Shown: positions 1-7,745, counted from the stretch's first letter. The stretch: 19,340 nucleotides of DNA from Marinospirillum sp. (GCA_007116865.1 SKHR01000133.1:1-19340); one strand, 5' to 3'. Translations and numbers: made by a program. Notes: generated by a model from the sequence alone, not told the origin.

Positions 1-1196
1 TCACGCGCCTTCTCAAAATTTTGTTTCGCGGCATAGGTATGCTCACTGACACTGAGCTGCATCAACAACATATGCAGCATGATCACCAGCAAGGACTGGT
101 AGTTATTCCAGCTGATATGCGTGACCCACCCCATCAGTGCCAAAATCGTATAAACCGACACCAGCAGCATGGGACCAAAAGCCAGAATGTATAAACGCGC
201 AGTACGCAGCCCCTTAAAGCTGAGCCAAACAGACAAAATAAACATCAATAAAAAAAGCACACTGACCAGCAACCATAACCAGGGGCGCAACCAAACATCC
301 AAGCCTAGGGGCACCGCGAGCAGAGCAAAGCCCGTTACCGCCAAAACCCCCAGGGTCAGCCAGCGATCGGCTTTCAATGCATGGCGTTTAAAATTCACCA
401 CCTGACGGAATACCAGCCAGCTCATCAGAAAAATCAGTGCATGCAGCAAGCTGATCCAGGCAGTCACATCCAGAACACCTTGGGGCTGAACCAAGTAATG
501 CAGCAGTCCCTCAACCAAAAAGAAGTAGACGCCCAAAATCAGTAAATACAGGCCATAAACCAGGTAAGCACGCTCCTTGATTATCGCAAACTGCACGAAA
601 TTCATCAGGCAGATCACCAGCAGGGAAATGAAAAAACCACCAAAAACCAGCATTTCAATTTGGCTTTCCATGATAAATGCTGGCGGCTGCAACAGGCGTA
701 ATTGAGCAGCCAGGTTAGTTGTCGTTTCAATTTCCACCAGCAGCGGGCGAGTTTCCCCTGGCTGCAATTCTATTAAAAACAGCGAGTTGCGATAAGCCAC
801 TTCGCGCCCCTGCCAAGAGGCCTGGCGTCCTTGATGCTGAGACAGCCACTCCCCCTCTACAAACTGCTGATGCAGGGTGACCTGATCCAAATGGGTTGGA
901 CGAATATCTAAAAGATAGCGTTTCGGTTGTTCCGTCGCATTCTGTAGTGCCAGTCTCAGCCATAGGCGGCCGCTTTGATAACCATGGCTGACCCGGTCGG
1001 TGACCGGCTCAAAACCTTGTTCTGGCAGAGTGTCGATGGTGTACTGGCGCTCAATATCCAGTAACTGCTCAGCCTTTGTTGTGACTGGCTGTATTGAGGG
1101 CGTTTGTGCATCCAGCACCAAAACAGGGGCCGCGCTCGCACTAGCGGCTCCCAGGTATAAACCGAAGAGCAAACGCAAAACCCAGTGTTTCACCAT
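1..1196 (-). CDS. 7TMR-DISM membrane receptor (partial; C-terminal output domain off the left edge)
   Basis: The reading frame opens at ATG 1194-1196 and stays open to base 1, giving 398 codons with no stop, so the C-terminus is missing. It starts with a signal peptide (residues 1 to about 23, ending ASA|A). About 150 periplasmic residues follow with the 7TMR-DISMED2 pattern: SHGYQSGRLWLRLAL near residue 70 and RNSLFLIELQPGE near 137. From about residue 182 to 385 there are seven closely spaced hydrophobic helices, including the ERAYLVYGLYLL segment typical of 7TMR-DISM_7TM. Family knowledge: such receptors sense a periplasmic ligand and usually end in a GGDEF, histidine kinase or PP2C domain. 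Which one is present here cannot be seen. The start lies one base after the murB stop, so translation is probably coupled to murB. A purine-rich AGAGG lies about 12 nt upstream of the start. Confidence 0.85.
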   Translation of the reverse strand, partial: MVKHWVLRLLFGLYLGAASASAAPVLVLDAQTPSIQPVTTKAEQLLDIERQYTIDTLPEQGFEPVTDRVSHGYQSGRLWLRLALQNATEQPKRYLLDIRPTHLDQVTLHQQFVEGEWLSQHQGRQASWQGREVAYRNSLFLIELQPGETRPLLVEIETTTNLAAQLRLLQPPAFIMESQIEMLVFGGFFISLLVICLMNFVQFAIIKERAYLVYGLYLLILGVYFFLVEGLLHYLVQPQGVLDVTAWISLLHALIFLMSWLVFRQVVNFKRHALKADRWLTLGVLAVTGFALLAVPLGLDVWLRPWLWLLVSVLFLLMFILSVWLSFKGLRTARLYILAFGPMLLVSVYTILALMGWVTHISWNNYQSLLVIMLHMLLMQLSVSEHTYAAKQNFEKAR

Positions 1197-1197
1197 G

Positions 1198-2244
1198 TCA
1201 GCCTGCCTCTACCCACTCAGGTTCACGCGCTAGTTGAACCGCAAAACGTCGCCAGACTTCAGCCTGGATCTGCTGCTCCAGATCCAAAAGGCCCTCCCGC
1301 TGACCACCGCCCAGATGCGTGAGCACCAGTGCTTGCTGATCATGCACTGCAAACGCCCCCAGGCGCTGACCCTTGAAGCCGCACTGATCAATAAGCCAAC
1401 CCGCGGCCAGCTTTACCTGATCCCCATCGGGATAAACCGGCAGATCTGGCCAATCCTGCTTGAGCTGCTGGGCCTGAGCCTGACTGACACGCGGATTTTT
1501 GAAATAACTACCCACATTGCCAAGCAGTGCAGGGTCAGGCAGTTTTTCCCGACGTATCTGCATCACCACTTGTGCCACCTGCTCCGGCAAAGGCCGCTGG
1601 GTAAAGGCAGTGCCTAGATCTGCTTGTGAACGGGCTAAACGCTGCGCCAGATCGGCATAATCCAGATTCACCTCAGCCTGAGTTTTCAGTCTCAGCTGCA
1701 AAGCGGTGATCAGTACATGACCTTTCCAGTCCCGTTTGAAGCGACTATCCCGATAACTCAGCTGGCAGTCTTTTGCATCGATCCAGTCCTGTTGCCCCGT
1801 TTGCAACCAGACCACCTGAACTGCCTCCAGGGTTTGCGCCAACTCCGCACCATAGGCGCCGATATTTTGCACCGGTGCGGCCCCACAATGACCGGGAATC
1901 AAAGCCAGGTTTTCCAGGCCAAACAAACCCCGTGCGCAGGTTTCCAGCACCAGCTGATGCCATGAATAACCGGCGGGGACAATCAAACGCTGAGTCTGGC
2001 CTTCCTGGGGCAACCACTGGACCGGGGTCGGCAGACATTGCAGTACCATGGCATTGAGCCGGGAGGGCAGAATCACATTGCTGCCACCCCCCAAGGGAAA
2101 CAAAGGCAGCCGATGATGCTGAGCAAAATCTCGTGCGGCCAGATACTCATCCAGGCAACTGGCTTTAAGCAAAAAACGGGCGTGCGAAGTCAAACCCAGG
2201 CTATTCAGCTGGGTCAGATCCGCATCCTTTTGTTTAACCAGCAT
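1198..2244 (-). CDS. murB: UDP-N-acetylenolpyruvoylglucosamine reductase MurB
   Basis: MurB is the cytoplasmic flavoenzyme that reduces UDP-GlcNAc-enolpyruvate to UDP-MurNAc in peptidoglycan precursor synthesis. Visible hallmarks are the FAD pyrophosphate loop GGGSNV (residues 52-57), IPGHCGAAPVQNIGAYG (117-133), YRDSRFK (164-170), GNVGSYFKNP with the catalytic Ser246 proton donor, and the C-terminal EPE that carries the catalytic Glu. The YRDS segment and the length (348 aa) fit the E. coli-like type I enzyme. I chose ATG 2244 because the protein then begins just before the family N-terminus. A GTG-ATG pair further upstream (2277/2274) would add 10-11 residues inside the phosphatase gene. 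From 2244 the gene overlaps the phosphatase by 11 nt, and the 7TMR receptor follows after 1 nt. The order ptpA-murB is also seen in Pseudomonas. Confidence 0.95.
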   Translation of the reverse strand: MLVKQKDADLTQLNSLGLTSHARFLLKASCLDEYLAARDFAQHHRLPLFPLGGGSNVILPSRLNAMVLQCLPTPVQWLPQEGQTQRLIVPAGYSWHQLVLETCARGLFGLENLALIPGHCGAAPVQNIGAYGAELAQTLEAVQVVWLQTGQQDWIDAKDCQLSYRDSRFKRDWKGHVLITALQLRLKTQAEVNLDYADLAQRLARSQADLGTAFTQRPLPEQVAQVVMQIRREKLPDPALLGNVGSYFKNPRVSQAQAQQLKQDWPDLPVYPDGDQVKLAAGWLIDQCGFKGQRLGAFAVHDQQALVLTHLGGGQREGLLDLEQQIQAEVWRRFAVQLAREPEWVEAG

Positions 2245-2722
2245 GGGTGGTTCGCAAGTGGTCAAGCAGCGCATCACAGGCCTGCTCGATCAAGTCAATG
2301 ACCTGAAAAAAACCCGCCTCACCGCCGTAATAAGGGTCGGGCACCTGGGTCAAGCCCGTTGCTCCATAATCCAGCAGACGCTGAAGCTTTGCATGCGCCT
2401 GAGATCCGGCCAGGTGCTTGAGATCCGAATAATTGGAGTCATCCATTGCCAGCACATAGTCAAAGGTTTGCAGGTCTTCAGCGCTGACCTGGCGCGCGCG
2501 CAAGGTGGATAGATCATACCCCCGCTCCAAGGCGGCCTGCTGCATTCTTGGGTCTGGGGCTTTGCCCACATGCCATCCGCCTGTCCCGGCCGAATCCAGT
2601 AAAATGTGCGCTTCCAGACCTGCCTGCCTGACCTTATGGCGCATCACGCCTTCAGCCGTTGGCGAACGACAAATATTGCCCAAACATACAAATAGCACTT
2701 TTATTGGCCTGACATCTTTCAT
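2234..2722 (-). CDS. Low-molecular-weight protein tyrosine phosphatase
   Basis: A cytoplasmic LMW-PTP of 162 aa. The N-terminal P-loop CLGNICRS (residues 13-20, C-x5-R-S) supplies the nucleophile Cys13 and phosphate-binding Arg19. DPYYGG (129-134) supplies the general acid Asp129. Length matches the family (about 150-165 aa). ATG 2722 is preferred over the TTG one codon earlier because AAGGTGG lies at a usable distance upstream. In many bacteria such enzymes dephosphorylate BY-kinases in exopolysaccharide export. No BY-kinase or Wza-like gene is in this window, so the substrate is open; a ptpA-type housekeeping role beside murB is equally possible. It is the first gene of the minus-strand group, with its promoter presumably in the 2723-2830 divergent region. 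Confidence 0.93.
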   Translation of the reverse strand: MKDVRPIKVLFVCLGNICRSPTAEGVMRHKVRQAGLEAHILLDSAGTGGWHVGKAPDPRMQQAALERGYDLSTLRARQVSAEDLQTFDYVLAMDDSNYSDLKHLAGSQAHAKLQRLLDYGATGLTQVPDPYYGGEAGFFQVIDLIEQACDALLDHLRTTHAG

Positions 2723-2785
2723 CAATCACCACCTTTTCTGTTTGGCCGGATTTGGTGACAAACCGCCTGCAATTCTTACCAGCCA

Positions 2786-2794
2786 TGTTATATT
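2786..2794 (+). promoter_or_regulatory. Extended -10 promoter candidate for the regB-like kinase, in a divergent spacer
   Basis: TG-T-TATATT (TG at 2786-2787, hexamer 2789-2794) is a good extended -10. No convincing -35 sits 16-18 nt upstream. Transcription would begin near 2801, which excludes a TTG at 2798 as the kinase start and favours TTG 2831. On the opposite strand TAATAT (2795-2790) could serve as the -10 of the phosphatase/murB group, so the two promoters may overlap. Prediction only. Confidence 0.4.
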
Positions 2795-2818
2795 AGTTTG
2801 CCTGTTTTTGTTGCCACC

Positions 2819-2824
2819 AAGGTG
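2819..2824 (+). promoter_or_regulatory. Ribosome binding site deciding the TTG start of the kinase
   Basis: AAGGTG lies 6 nt before TTG 2831. No ATG in frame is closer than 2891, which would remove 20 N-terminal residues and has no purine-rich element at a good distance. This site therefore supports an unusual TTG start. Confidence 0.55.
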
Positions 2825-2830
2825 ATTTTT

Positions 2831-4156
2831 TTGACCCAAACCAACCACCTGCCGCCGCCGCTGCCCCTATCGACTCCCGGTCGCAACCTGATGCGTTTAA
2901 CCCTGGTGCGCGGTATCACCTGGACTGGTTTTTTGATCGGTATTCTGCTCGGCTTAGAAGTCTTTGGTTTTGAGCTGAACGTGGTCGCGGTGTTTGCCAT
3001 CATCATGACCATGGCGCTGATCAACCTGCTGACCTGGTGGCGCATCAGCTGGCCAAGGCCAGTCGCAGATACCGAATACCTGCTTCACCTGCTGGCCGAC
3101 ATCATCGGCTTGACCCTGCTTTTTTATCATACCGGTGGTGCCAACAATCCATTCATTTCTTACTTTTTGGTTCCGCTCACGATTTCAGCTGCCACCCTGC
3201 CCTGGCGCTTCACCTGGACGCTGGCCATCGGCATCGTCACCGCCTATACCCTGCTGATGTTTTTTTACCACCCCATCCCACAACTCAGTCATGGGGGTCA
3301 TGAAGCCCATACTCATGGGTACGACTTGCATGTGATCGGCATGTGGGCAAACTTTATCCTCAGCACCAGCCTGATCACCGTGTTTGTTTTTAAAATGGCG
3401 CAGTCTTTACGCAAACGCGATGCCGATCTTTCCTATACCCGGGAGAAGTCTTTGCGTGATGAGCAAATCATGGCCGTTGCCACTCAAGCGGCAGGCACCG
3501 CCCATGAGCTGGGCACCCCCTTATCCACTATGGCGGTGATGCTGAAAGACCTGTCGCAAGAGCACGCCGATGACCCCCAGCTCGCGGCAGATCTCAAGCT
3601 TCTGCGCCAACAGGTTGATACCTGCAAGGTGACCCTGCAATCCCTGGTCAGCAACGCTGACCGTACCCGACTATTGAATCCGGAGAAAAAACCCATTCGC
3701 ACCTTTTTGCAGGAGGTGCTGGCTCACTGGGAGGTCTTACGCCCGGATGCCCTGTATGAAATCCACTGGCTACAGGATCAGCAAAAACAACCCAGCATCA
3801 TCATTGCCGATATTACCCTGCAACAGGCGTTGATCAATCTGCTCAACAATGCCGCTGATGCCAGTCGTGAGGTCATACATATTTCACTGGACTGGTCGAT
3901 CCGCGAAGCGCTCATCGAAATTCATGATCAGGGCCCAGGTATACCTCTGGACATCGCCGAGCGTCTAGGACAGACTTTTTTATCCACCAAAAGCAAGGGA
4001 CTGGGGCTGGGGCTGTTTCTGACCCACGCCACCATCAACCGCCTAGGGGGAACCGTGCGACTGTATAATCACGCTCAGGGTGGTACACTCACCGAGGTCA
4101 GGTTGCCGGTCATTTCCGCTAGTCTTACTCAACCTATTCAGGAGAAACCCTTTTGA
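2831..4156 (+). CDS. regB: Redox-sensing membrane histidine kinase, RegB/PrrB/RoxS family
   Basis: A sensor kinase of 441 aa from TTG 2831. Six predicted membrane helices (about residues 30-187) precede the kinase core. Between helices 3 and 4 is TGGANNPF (101-108), matching the RegB GGxxNPF quinone-binding signature. The H-box AHELGTPLSTM places the phospho-acceptor at His225, and VDTCKVTL places a Cys at 265. Both positions equal those of the autophosphorylated His and redox-active Cys of Rhodobacter RegB, which also supports the chosen start. N-box NLLNNAADAS (336-345), G1 DQGPGIP (366-372) and G2 GLGLGLFL (390-397) are intact. Known family role: oxygen/quinone-pool-dependent control of the partner RegA. 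The predicted periplasmic loop before helix 6 is unusually His-rich (six His in about 21 residues). The stop TGA shares its A with the regA ATG. Confidence 0.93.
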   Translation: MTQTNHLPPPLPLSTPGRNLMRLTLVRGITWTGFLIGILLGLEVFGFELNVVAVFAIIMTMALINLLTWWRISWPRPVADTEYLLHLLADIIGLTLLFYHTGGANNPFISYFLVPLTISAATLPWRFTWTLAIGIVTAYTLLMFFYHPIPQLSHGGHEAHTHGYDLHVIGMWANFILSTSLITVFVFKMAQSLRKRDADLSYTREKSLRDEQIMAVATQAAGTAHELGTPLSTMAVMLKDLSQEHADDPQLAADLKLLRQQVDTCKVTLQSLVSNADRTRLLNPEKKPIRTFLQEVLAHWEVLRPDALYEIHWLQDQQKQPSIIIADITLQQALINLLNNAADASREVIHISLDWSIREALIEIHDQGPGIPLDIAERLGQTFLSTKSKGLGLGLFLTHATINRLGGTVRLYNHAQGGTLTEVRLPVISASLTQPIQEKPF

Positions 4157-4710
4157 TGACGTCTGAAGACACCCAGGATGAAGCGCTACGCATTCTGATC
4201 ATTGATGATGATGAAGTGTTTGGCCAAGTGCTTGAACGGGCCTTTAGTAAACGCGGGTATGAAGTCCGAGTCGCACAAAACGATGAGGATGCACTCAATA
4301 CTGCGCTGGATTTTGAGCCCGACTATATGACCCTGGATCTGAAGCTGGAAAAGAGTTCGGGGCTGAACCTGCTACCCAAGCTGGTAGAAGCTTCGCCACA
4401 GTCTCGGATTGTGGTGCTGACTGGCTACTCCAGTATTGCCACAGCGGTTGAAGCCATCAAACTCGGCGCGGTCAACTATCTTTGCAAACCGGCCGATGCG
4501 GACGATATTCTCGCCGCTTTTTATAAACAGGAGGGTGACCCAGACACCCCACTGGCAGAAAAACCCATGTCAGTGAACCGCCTCACCTGGGAGCACATCC
4601 AAAAAGTACTGCACGAGAATGATGGCAATATTTCTGCCACGGCCAGAGCGCTGGGCATGCACCGCCGGACCTTACAAAGAAAACTGCAAAAACGGCCTGT
4701 GCGCCAGTGA
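4156..4710 (+). CDS. regA: Response regulator, RegA/PrrA/RoxR family
   Basis: A 184-aa regulator, the same length as Rhodobacter RegA. The receiver domain (about 1-125) has the acidic pocket IDDD (16-19), phospho-acceptor Asp61, Thr89 in VVLTGY and Lys111 in CKPADADD. The C-terminal Fis-type helix-turn-helix carries WEHIQKVL (145-152) and the nearly invariant GMHRRTLQRKL (167-177). The Pro-rich hinge of alphaproteobacterial RegA is reduced here to DTPLAEKP. ATG 4156 is preferred over TTG 4153; AGGAG lies about 11 nt upstream, and the ATG overlaps the kinase stop by one base, implying coupled translation. Unlike Rhodobacter, no senC lies between kinase and regulator; the adjacent kinase-regulator layout resembles Pseudomonas roxSR. 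Likely targets (respiratory oxidases, carbon/nitrogen metabolism) come from family knowledge and are not visible in this window. Confidence 0.95.
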   Translation: MTSEDTQDEALRILIIDDDEVFGQVLERAFSKRGYEVRVAQNDEDALNTALDFEPDYMTLDLKLEKSSGLNLLPKLVEASPQSRIVVLTGYSSIATAVEAIKLGAVNYLCKPADADDILAAFYKQEGDPDTPLAEKPMSVNRLTWEHIQKVLHENDGNISATARALGMHRRTLQRKLQKRPVRQ

Positions 4711-4721
4711 CTACTGGCCGT
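4692..4721. terminator. Inverted repeat over the convergent stop codons, possible bidirectional terminator
   Basis: ACGGCC (4692-4697) pairs with GGCCGT (4716-4721). An alternative inner stem, GCCAGT (4703-4708)/ACTGGC (4713-4718), has a GACT loop that contains parts of both stop codons. An A-run (4688-4692) lies on one side and an A/T-rich stretch with TTTCTTT (4730-4734) on the other, as needed for termination in either direction. The stems are short, so this remains a moderate call. Confidence 0.45.
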
Positions 4722-5382
4722 CTAAATATTTCTTTGGGTCAAATGCTCTCACCCAATCGGGCAGATAAGCAGCCAGCCCCGTCAAAATCATGCCGTTGAC
4801 CACCGCCTCTGGCGGCAAGGTCAGCGGCAAGAAGGTGAAGTACTCACCAGAAAGACGAGTAAACTCATGCGCACTGGTATACCACCAGCTCACGGCAATC
4901 ACCGCCAGTCCACTGGACAAGGTGGCCAGCATGGAGCCAAATGCCCCCGCAAAAAACACAAAAATAAAGAAATTAGGCGGCATCCGCGTATCCACCCAGC
5001 GCCAGACCCAATGACTCACCATCACGGGGAGCACACAAACGATCAGGCCATTGATGCCCATCATATCCCAGGTAGCTTTGCCAGAGAGAGTCACGCCAAG
5101 CAATGCCAGACTGGTCGCCAGCAGCGCCATCGGCCAATAAAACATCAGGGTCAGAGTGGTTGCTAAAATCACATGGATCGACACGCTATAGGTGATCCCA
5201 GCGCGCAGTTGCCATAAGAAAGCCACCAGCACCACACTACCCAAAAAGAGGTGTTGCAAACCGGGTTCGCGGCGCAGAATTTTCCAGGGTGTCAGCCATA
5301 GTGCACTGAGCAAAAAAGCCAAAAATACGCCCCACGCAGCCCATCCCAACCACCCGGGGGTCAGGCTCACTGAAAAACTCAT
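4711..5382 (-). CDS. CbiM-like / energy-coupling-factor-type integral membrane protein
   Basis: A 223-aa protein with about six hydrophobic segments (roughly residues 12-30, 44-60, 66-82, 84-100, 110-130, 140-168) and a last one near 190-208. PPNFFIFVFFAGAFGSML (135-152) and LPPEAVVNGM (189-198) resemble the CbiM/ECF permease pattern (P-E-A-x-x-N-G). The N-terminal His-containing metal-binding segment of true CbiM is absent, so nickel or cobalt transport is not supported. It best fits the uncharacterised COG3235-like membrane proteins; substrate unknown. No ECF ATPase or T-component is nearby. Its ATG overlaps the TGA of the upstream diguanylate cyclase (ATGA, 5379-5382), so the two are translationally coupled. 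It ends base-to-base against regA on the other strand. Confidence 0.7.
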   Translation of the reverse strand: MSFSVSLTPGWLGWAAWGVFLAFLLSALWLTPWKILRREPGLQHLFLGSVVLVAFLWQLRAGITYSVSIHVILATTLTLMFYWPMALLATSLALLGVTLSGKATWDMMGINGLIVCVLPVMVSHWVWRWVDTRMPPNFFIFVFFAGAFGSMLATLSSGLAVIAVSWWYTSAHEFTRLSGEYFTFLPLTLPPEAVVNGMILTGLAAYLPDWVRAFDPKKYLDGQ

Positions 5383-7745
5383 GCTGGGGTCACCTTCTGA
5401 TCGTCTGACACAATCCGGTTCCGGCCACTGGTTTTAGCCAGGTATAAACGCTTGTCCACCGCAGACAAGAGCTCATCAACGGTCATTCCGGGCTGATACT
5501 GCAGTACTCCGGCACTGACGGTCGGCTGCCACGGAATCCCCAGATCCCGCTGGCTCAAGCTGGCACGCATTTTATCCGCCACCTGGTGCGCTTCTAGCGC
5601 CGTTGTTTCAGGACAAATCAACAAAAACTCCTCTCCTCCCCAGCGCCCAAAAAAGTCACTGGCACGAACCCGTGATAACACCAGCTTAACAAAGGTGCTC
5701 AGCACCTCATCTCCCTTCTGATGCCCCAGAGTATCATTGACCTGTTTGAAATGATCCAGATCGAACAGCACAACCGATAACGGGCGTCCATAACGCTGTG
5801 CCAAAGCCACTTGATGTTGCAGCGCCTCGTCCAGTGCCAGTCGATTGTGGCATCCGGTGAGTTTATCCGTACGCGAAATCACTTCCAAGGCCTGGTTGCT
5901 GGCCTTAAGCTCCTGTTCTGTGCGCTGTAACTGCCCGTTGATACGCTGCACTCGCCGATTCAAACGAATCAGATATAGCGTATAAGCACCCAGGATCAAT
6001 AACAGCAGCGCCAGAGCCAGCATCGGCAACAAGACTTGTCGCCAGGGAAATGCTTGCCCCATTTCCAGTCGTACCCAGCGATGATAAATCTCTGCGTGAG
6101 TCGACTCAGGAATCGCATTCATGGCACGTGTCAGTAGAGGTGCCAAGTCGGCCAGATGATGTCCAACGGCCATCGACAAATCAAAGGAGTAGGGGGTCTG
6201 ACCGGATATTTGCAGGTTGGCTAGACCTTCGGTTCGAATCATGTGACTGACAGCGGCCAGGTTATCGACCAGCGCATAAAGCTCACCATTGGAAACCTGC
6301 TGCAAACCTGCCAGCGTGGTGTTGACCGGGTGTATATTCAGCTCTGGATAGCTGTGCATCATCCAGTCTTCCGAAGCATAACCTCGCACCACCCCCACAG
6401 AGCGATCGGATAAATGCCGGATATCGCCCAAATAGTCTTCACCTTGGCGGGTCACAACCACCATTGGTGAGCGAACATAGGGTTGTGAAAAGCTCAAAAA
6501 TTCACGTCGCGGCGGGGTCACAGAGACCGCGGGCAATAGATCGATTTCACCTCGACGAGCCTGCTCCAGCACCTCAGTCCAATCCAGCCCGGAAACCAGT
6601 TCAAACTCGATCCCCAGTTTTTCGCCGATCAATGCCAGGTAATCAGTTGAAATCCCCTGCCATTGCTGGGCCCCATCCTGATACTCGAATGGCGGCCAGT
6701 CTGGGTCCATACCAACCCGCAACACGGGTAACCGAGCCAAAAATTGACGTTCGGTTTCATTTAAAGCCAAGCCTCGTGGAGCACGAGACTCAAAAGCCAG
6801 CCCCATCGCTCCCCGACTACTTTCTTGCACCAGGTCGTAGCGCTCTAAAATATCCAGCATATACTCCAGCCGGCCTGGACTGAGTGTGCCCAGCTCCAGG
6901 GTATGGCGCGCAATCAGTGCTTCTAAGCCCAGCGCCTCATTCATCAAAGCATCACGGCTTTTTCCCTGAGTGTTGTAACGAGTGTAAATCAGATCCACCA
7001 AGGCTTCTTTGTTATCCAGCGCATAATGCCAGCCACGAATGACTGCACGACGCATGGCCTCAACACGCTCAGGATGTTTGTCAGCCTCCTGGCGTGAGGT
7101 AAAGAATATATCCCCATAAAAATCAATACCATAATGTTTAGGGTCGAGAATGCTGATGTCATGACCCAACTCGCGCATCATGTAGGGTTCATTGGTGGCA
7201 TAAACCGAAACCGCGTCGACCTCTCCGGCGACGAGGCGATCCAAACGATCGGCCCAGCCATGACGCTGCAATCCGGCTTCCAATACACCATGGGATGCCA
7301 GCATGGCCAAGAGTGCCACACCATCTGAGTCATTATCATAAAAGGCCAAACGCCGCCCAATCAGGTCTCGAGGTGAGTAAATGCCTCGATTGCGCATGGT
7401 CATCATCACATTGGGGGAATGCTGAAAAATCGGGGCAACCAGCACGACTTCCTCACCCCGCTGGTGGTACAGGAGCAGCACCGAGTCGGCCACGCCATAG
7501 TGAGCTTCACCCTCGATCACCTGATGAATGTTGTTGCGCGACATATCCCTTTCACGCAACTCCACCTGCAGGCCTTCTTCCGCAAAGTAGCCTTGCTCCA
7601 GCGCAGCGTAATAACCGGCAAACTGAAACTGATGCAGCCACTTTAACTGAACGATGATGGTTTCTTCCGCCAGGGCTGGCGATGCGAAACCGAGCAAAAG
7701 CCAGCAGGCAAGAAGTAAGCGTTTGATTTTAATGCCTACAAGCAT
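5379..7745 (-). CDS. Dual-sensor diguanylate cyclase (NMT1/THI5-like + SBP_bac_3 + GGDEF)
   Basis: A 788-aa inner-membrane protein. It has a signal peptide 1-26 (cut after ALA). Next is an NMT1/THI5-like binding domain (about 28-245; WLHQFQFAGYYAALEQGYF and GVADSVLLL are typical). A second, family-3 solute-binding domain (about 341-560; VGMDPDWPPFEY and SVTPPRREFLSFSQPYV) follows. Then come a transmembrane helix (569-593), a short coiled linker and a GGDEF domain (625-780). The active-site GGEEF (703-707) is intact, and RASD (694-697), five residues upstream, is a product-inhibition I-site. It should make c-di-GMP from two GTP when a periplasmic ligand is bound or lost. NMT1-like domains bind pyrimidine or thiamine-precursor-like molecules; the real ligands here are unknown. 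It is followed by the ECF-like membrane protein with an ATGA overlap. No strong Shine-Dalgarno precedes ATG 7745. Confidence 0.92.
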   Translation of the reverse strand: MLVGIKIKRLLLACWLLLGFASPALAEETIIVQLKWLHQFQFAGYYAALEQGYFAEEGLQVELRERDMSRNNIHQVIEGEAHYGVADSVLLLYHQRGEEVVLVAPIFQHSPNVMMTMRNRGIYSPRDLIGRRLAFYDNDSDGVALLAMLASHGVLEAGLQRHGWADRLDRLVAGEVDAVSVYATNEPYMMRELGHDISILDPKHYGIDFYGDIFFTSRQEADKHPERVEAMRRAVIRGWHYALDNKEALVDLIYTRYNTQGKSRDALMNEALGLEALIARHTLELGTLSPGRLEYMLDILERYDLVQESSRGAMGLAFESRAPRGLALNETERQFLARLPVLRVGMDPDWPPFEYQDGAQQWQGISTDYLALIGEKLGIEFELVSGLDWTEVLEQARRGEIDLLPAVSVTPPRREFLSFSQPYVRSPMVVVTRQGEDYLGDIRHLSDRSVGVVRGYASEDWMMHSYPELNIHPVNTTLAGLQQVSNGELYALVDNLAAVSHMIRTEGLANLQISGQTPYSFDLSMAVGHHLADLAPLLTRAMNAIPESTHAEIYHRWVRLEMGQAFPWRQVLLPMLALALLLLILGAYTLYLIRLNRRVQRINGQLQRTEQELKASNQALEVISRTDKLTGCHNRLALDEALQHQVALAQRYGRPLSVVLFDLDHFKQVNDTLGHQKGDEVLSTFVKLVLSRVRASDFFGRWGGEEFLLICPETTALEAHQVADKMRASLSQRDLGIPWQPTVSAGVLQYQPGMTVDELLSAVDKRLYLAKTSGRNRIVSDDQKVTPA

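Noticed and set aside
727..1141. Two short minus-strand frames that could suggest a broken gene left of murB
   Set aside because: The true frame is open from ATG 1196 to base 1 and encodes a continuous 7TMR-DISM receptor; the short frames are out of phase with it.
1234..1617. A 127-codon open frame on the plus strand inside murB
   Set aside because: Antisense to the conserved MurB C-terminal half.
4711..5382. Calling the membrane protein a cobalt/nickel transporter (cbiM)
   Set aside because: The N-terminal His-containing metal-binding segment of CbiM is missing and no cbiN/Q/O or nik genes are adjacent.
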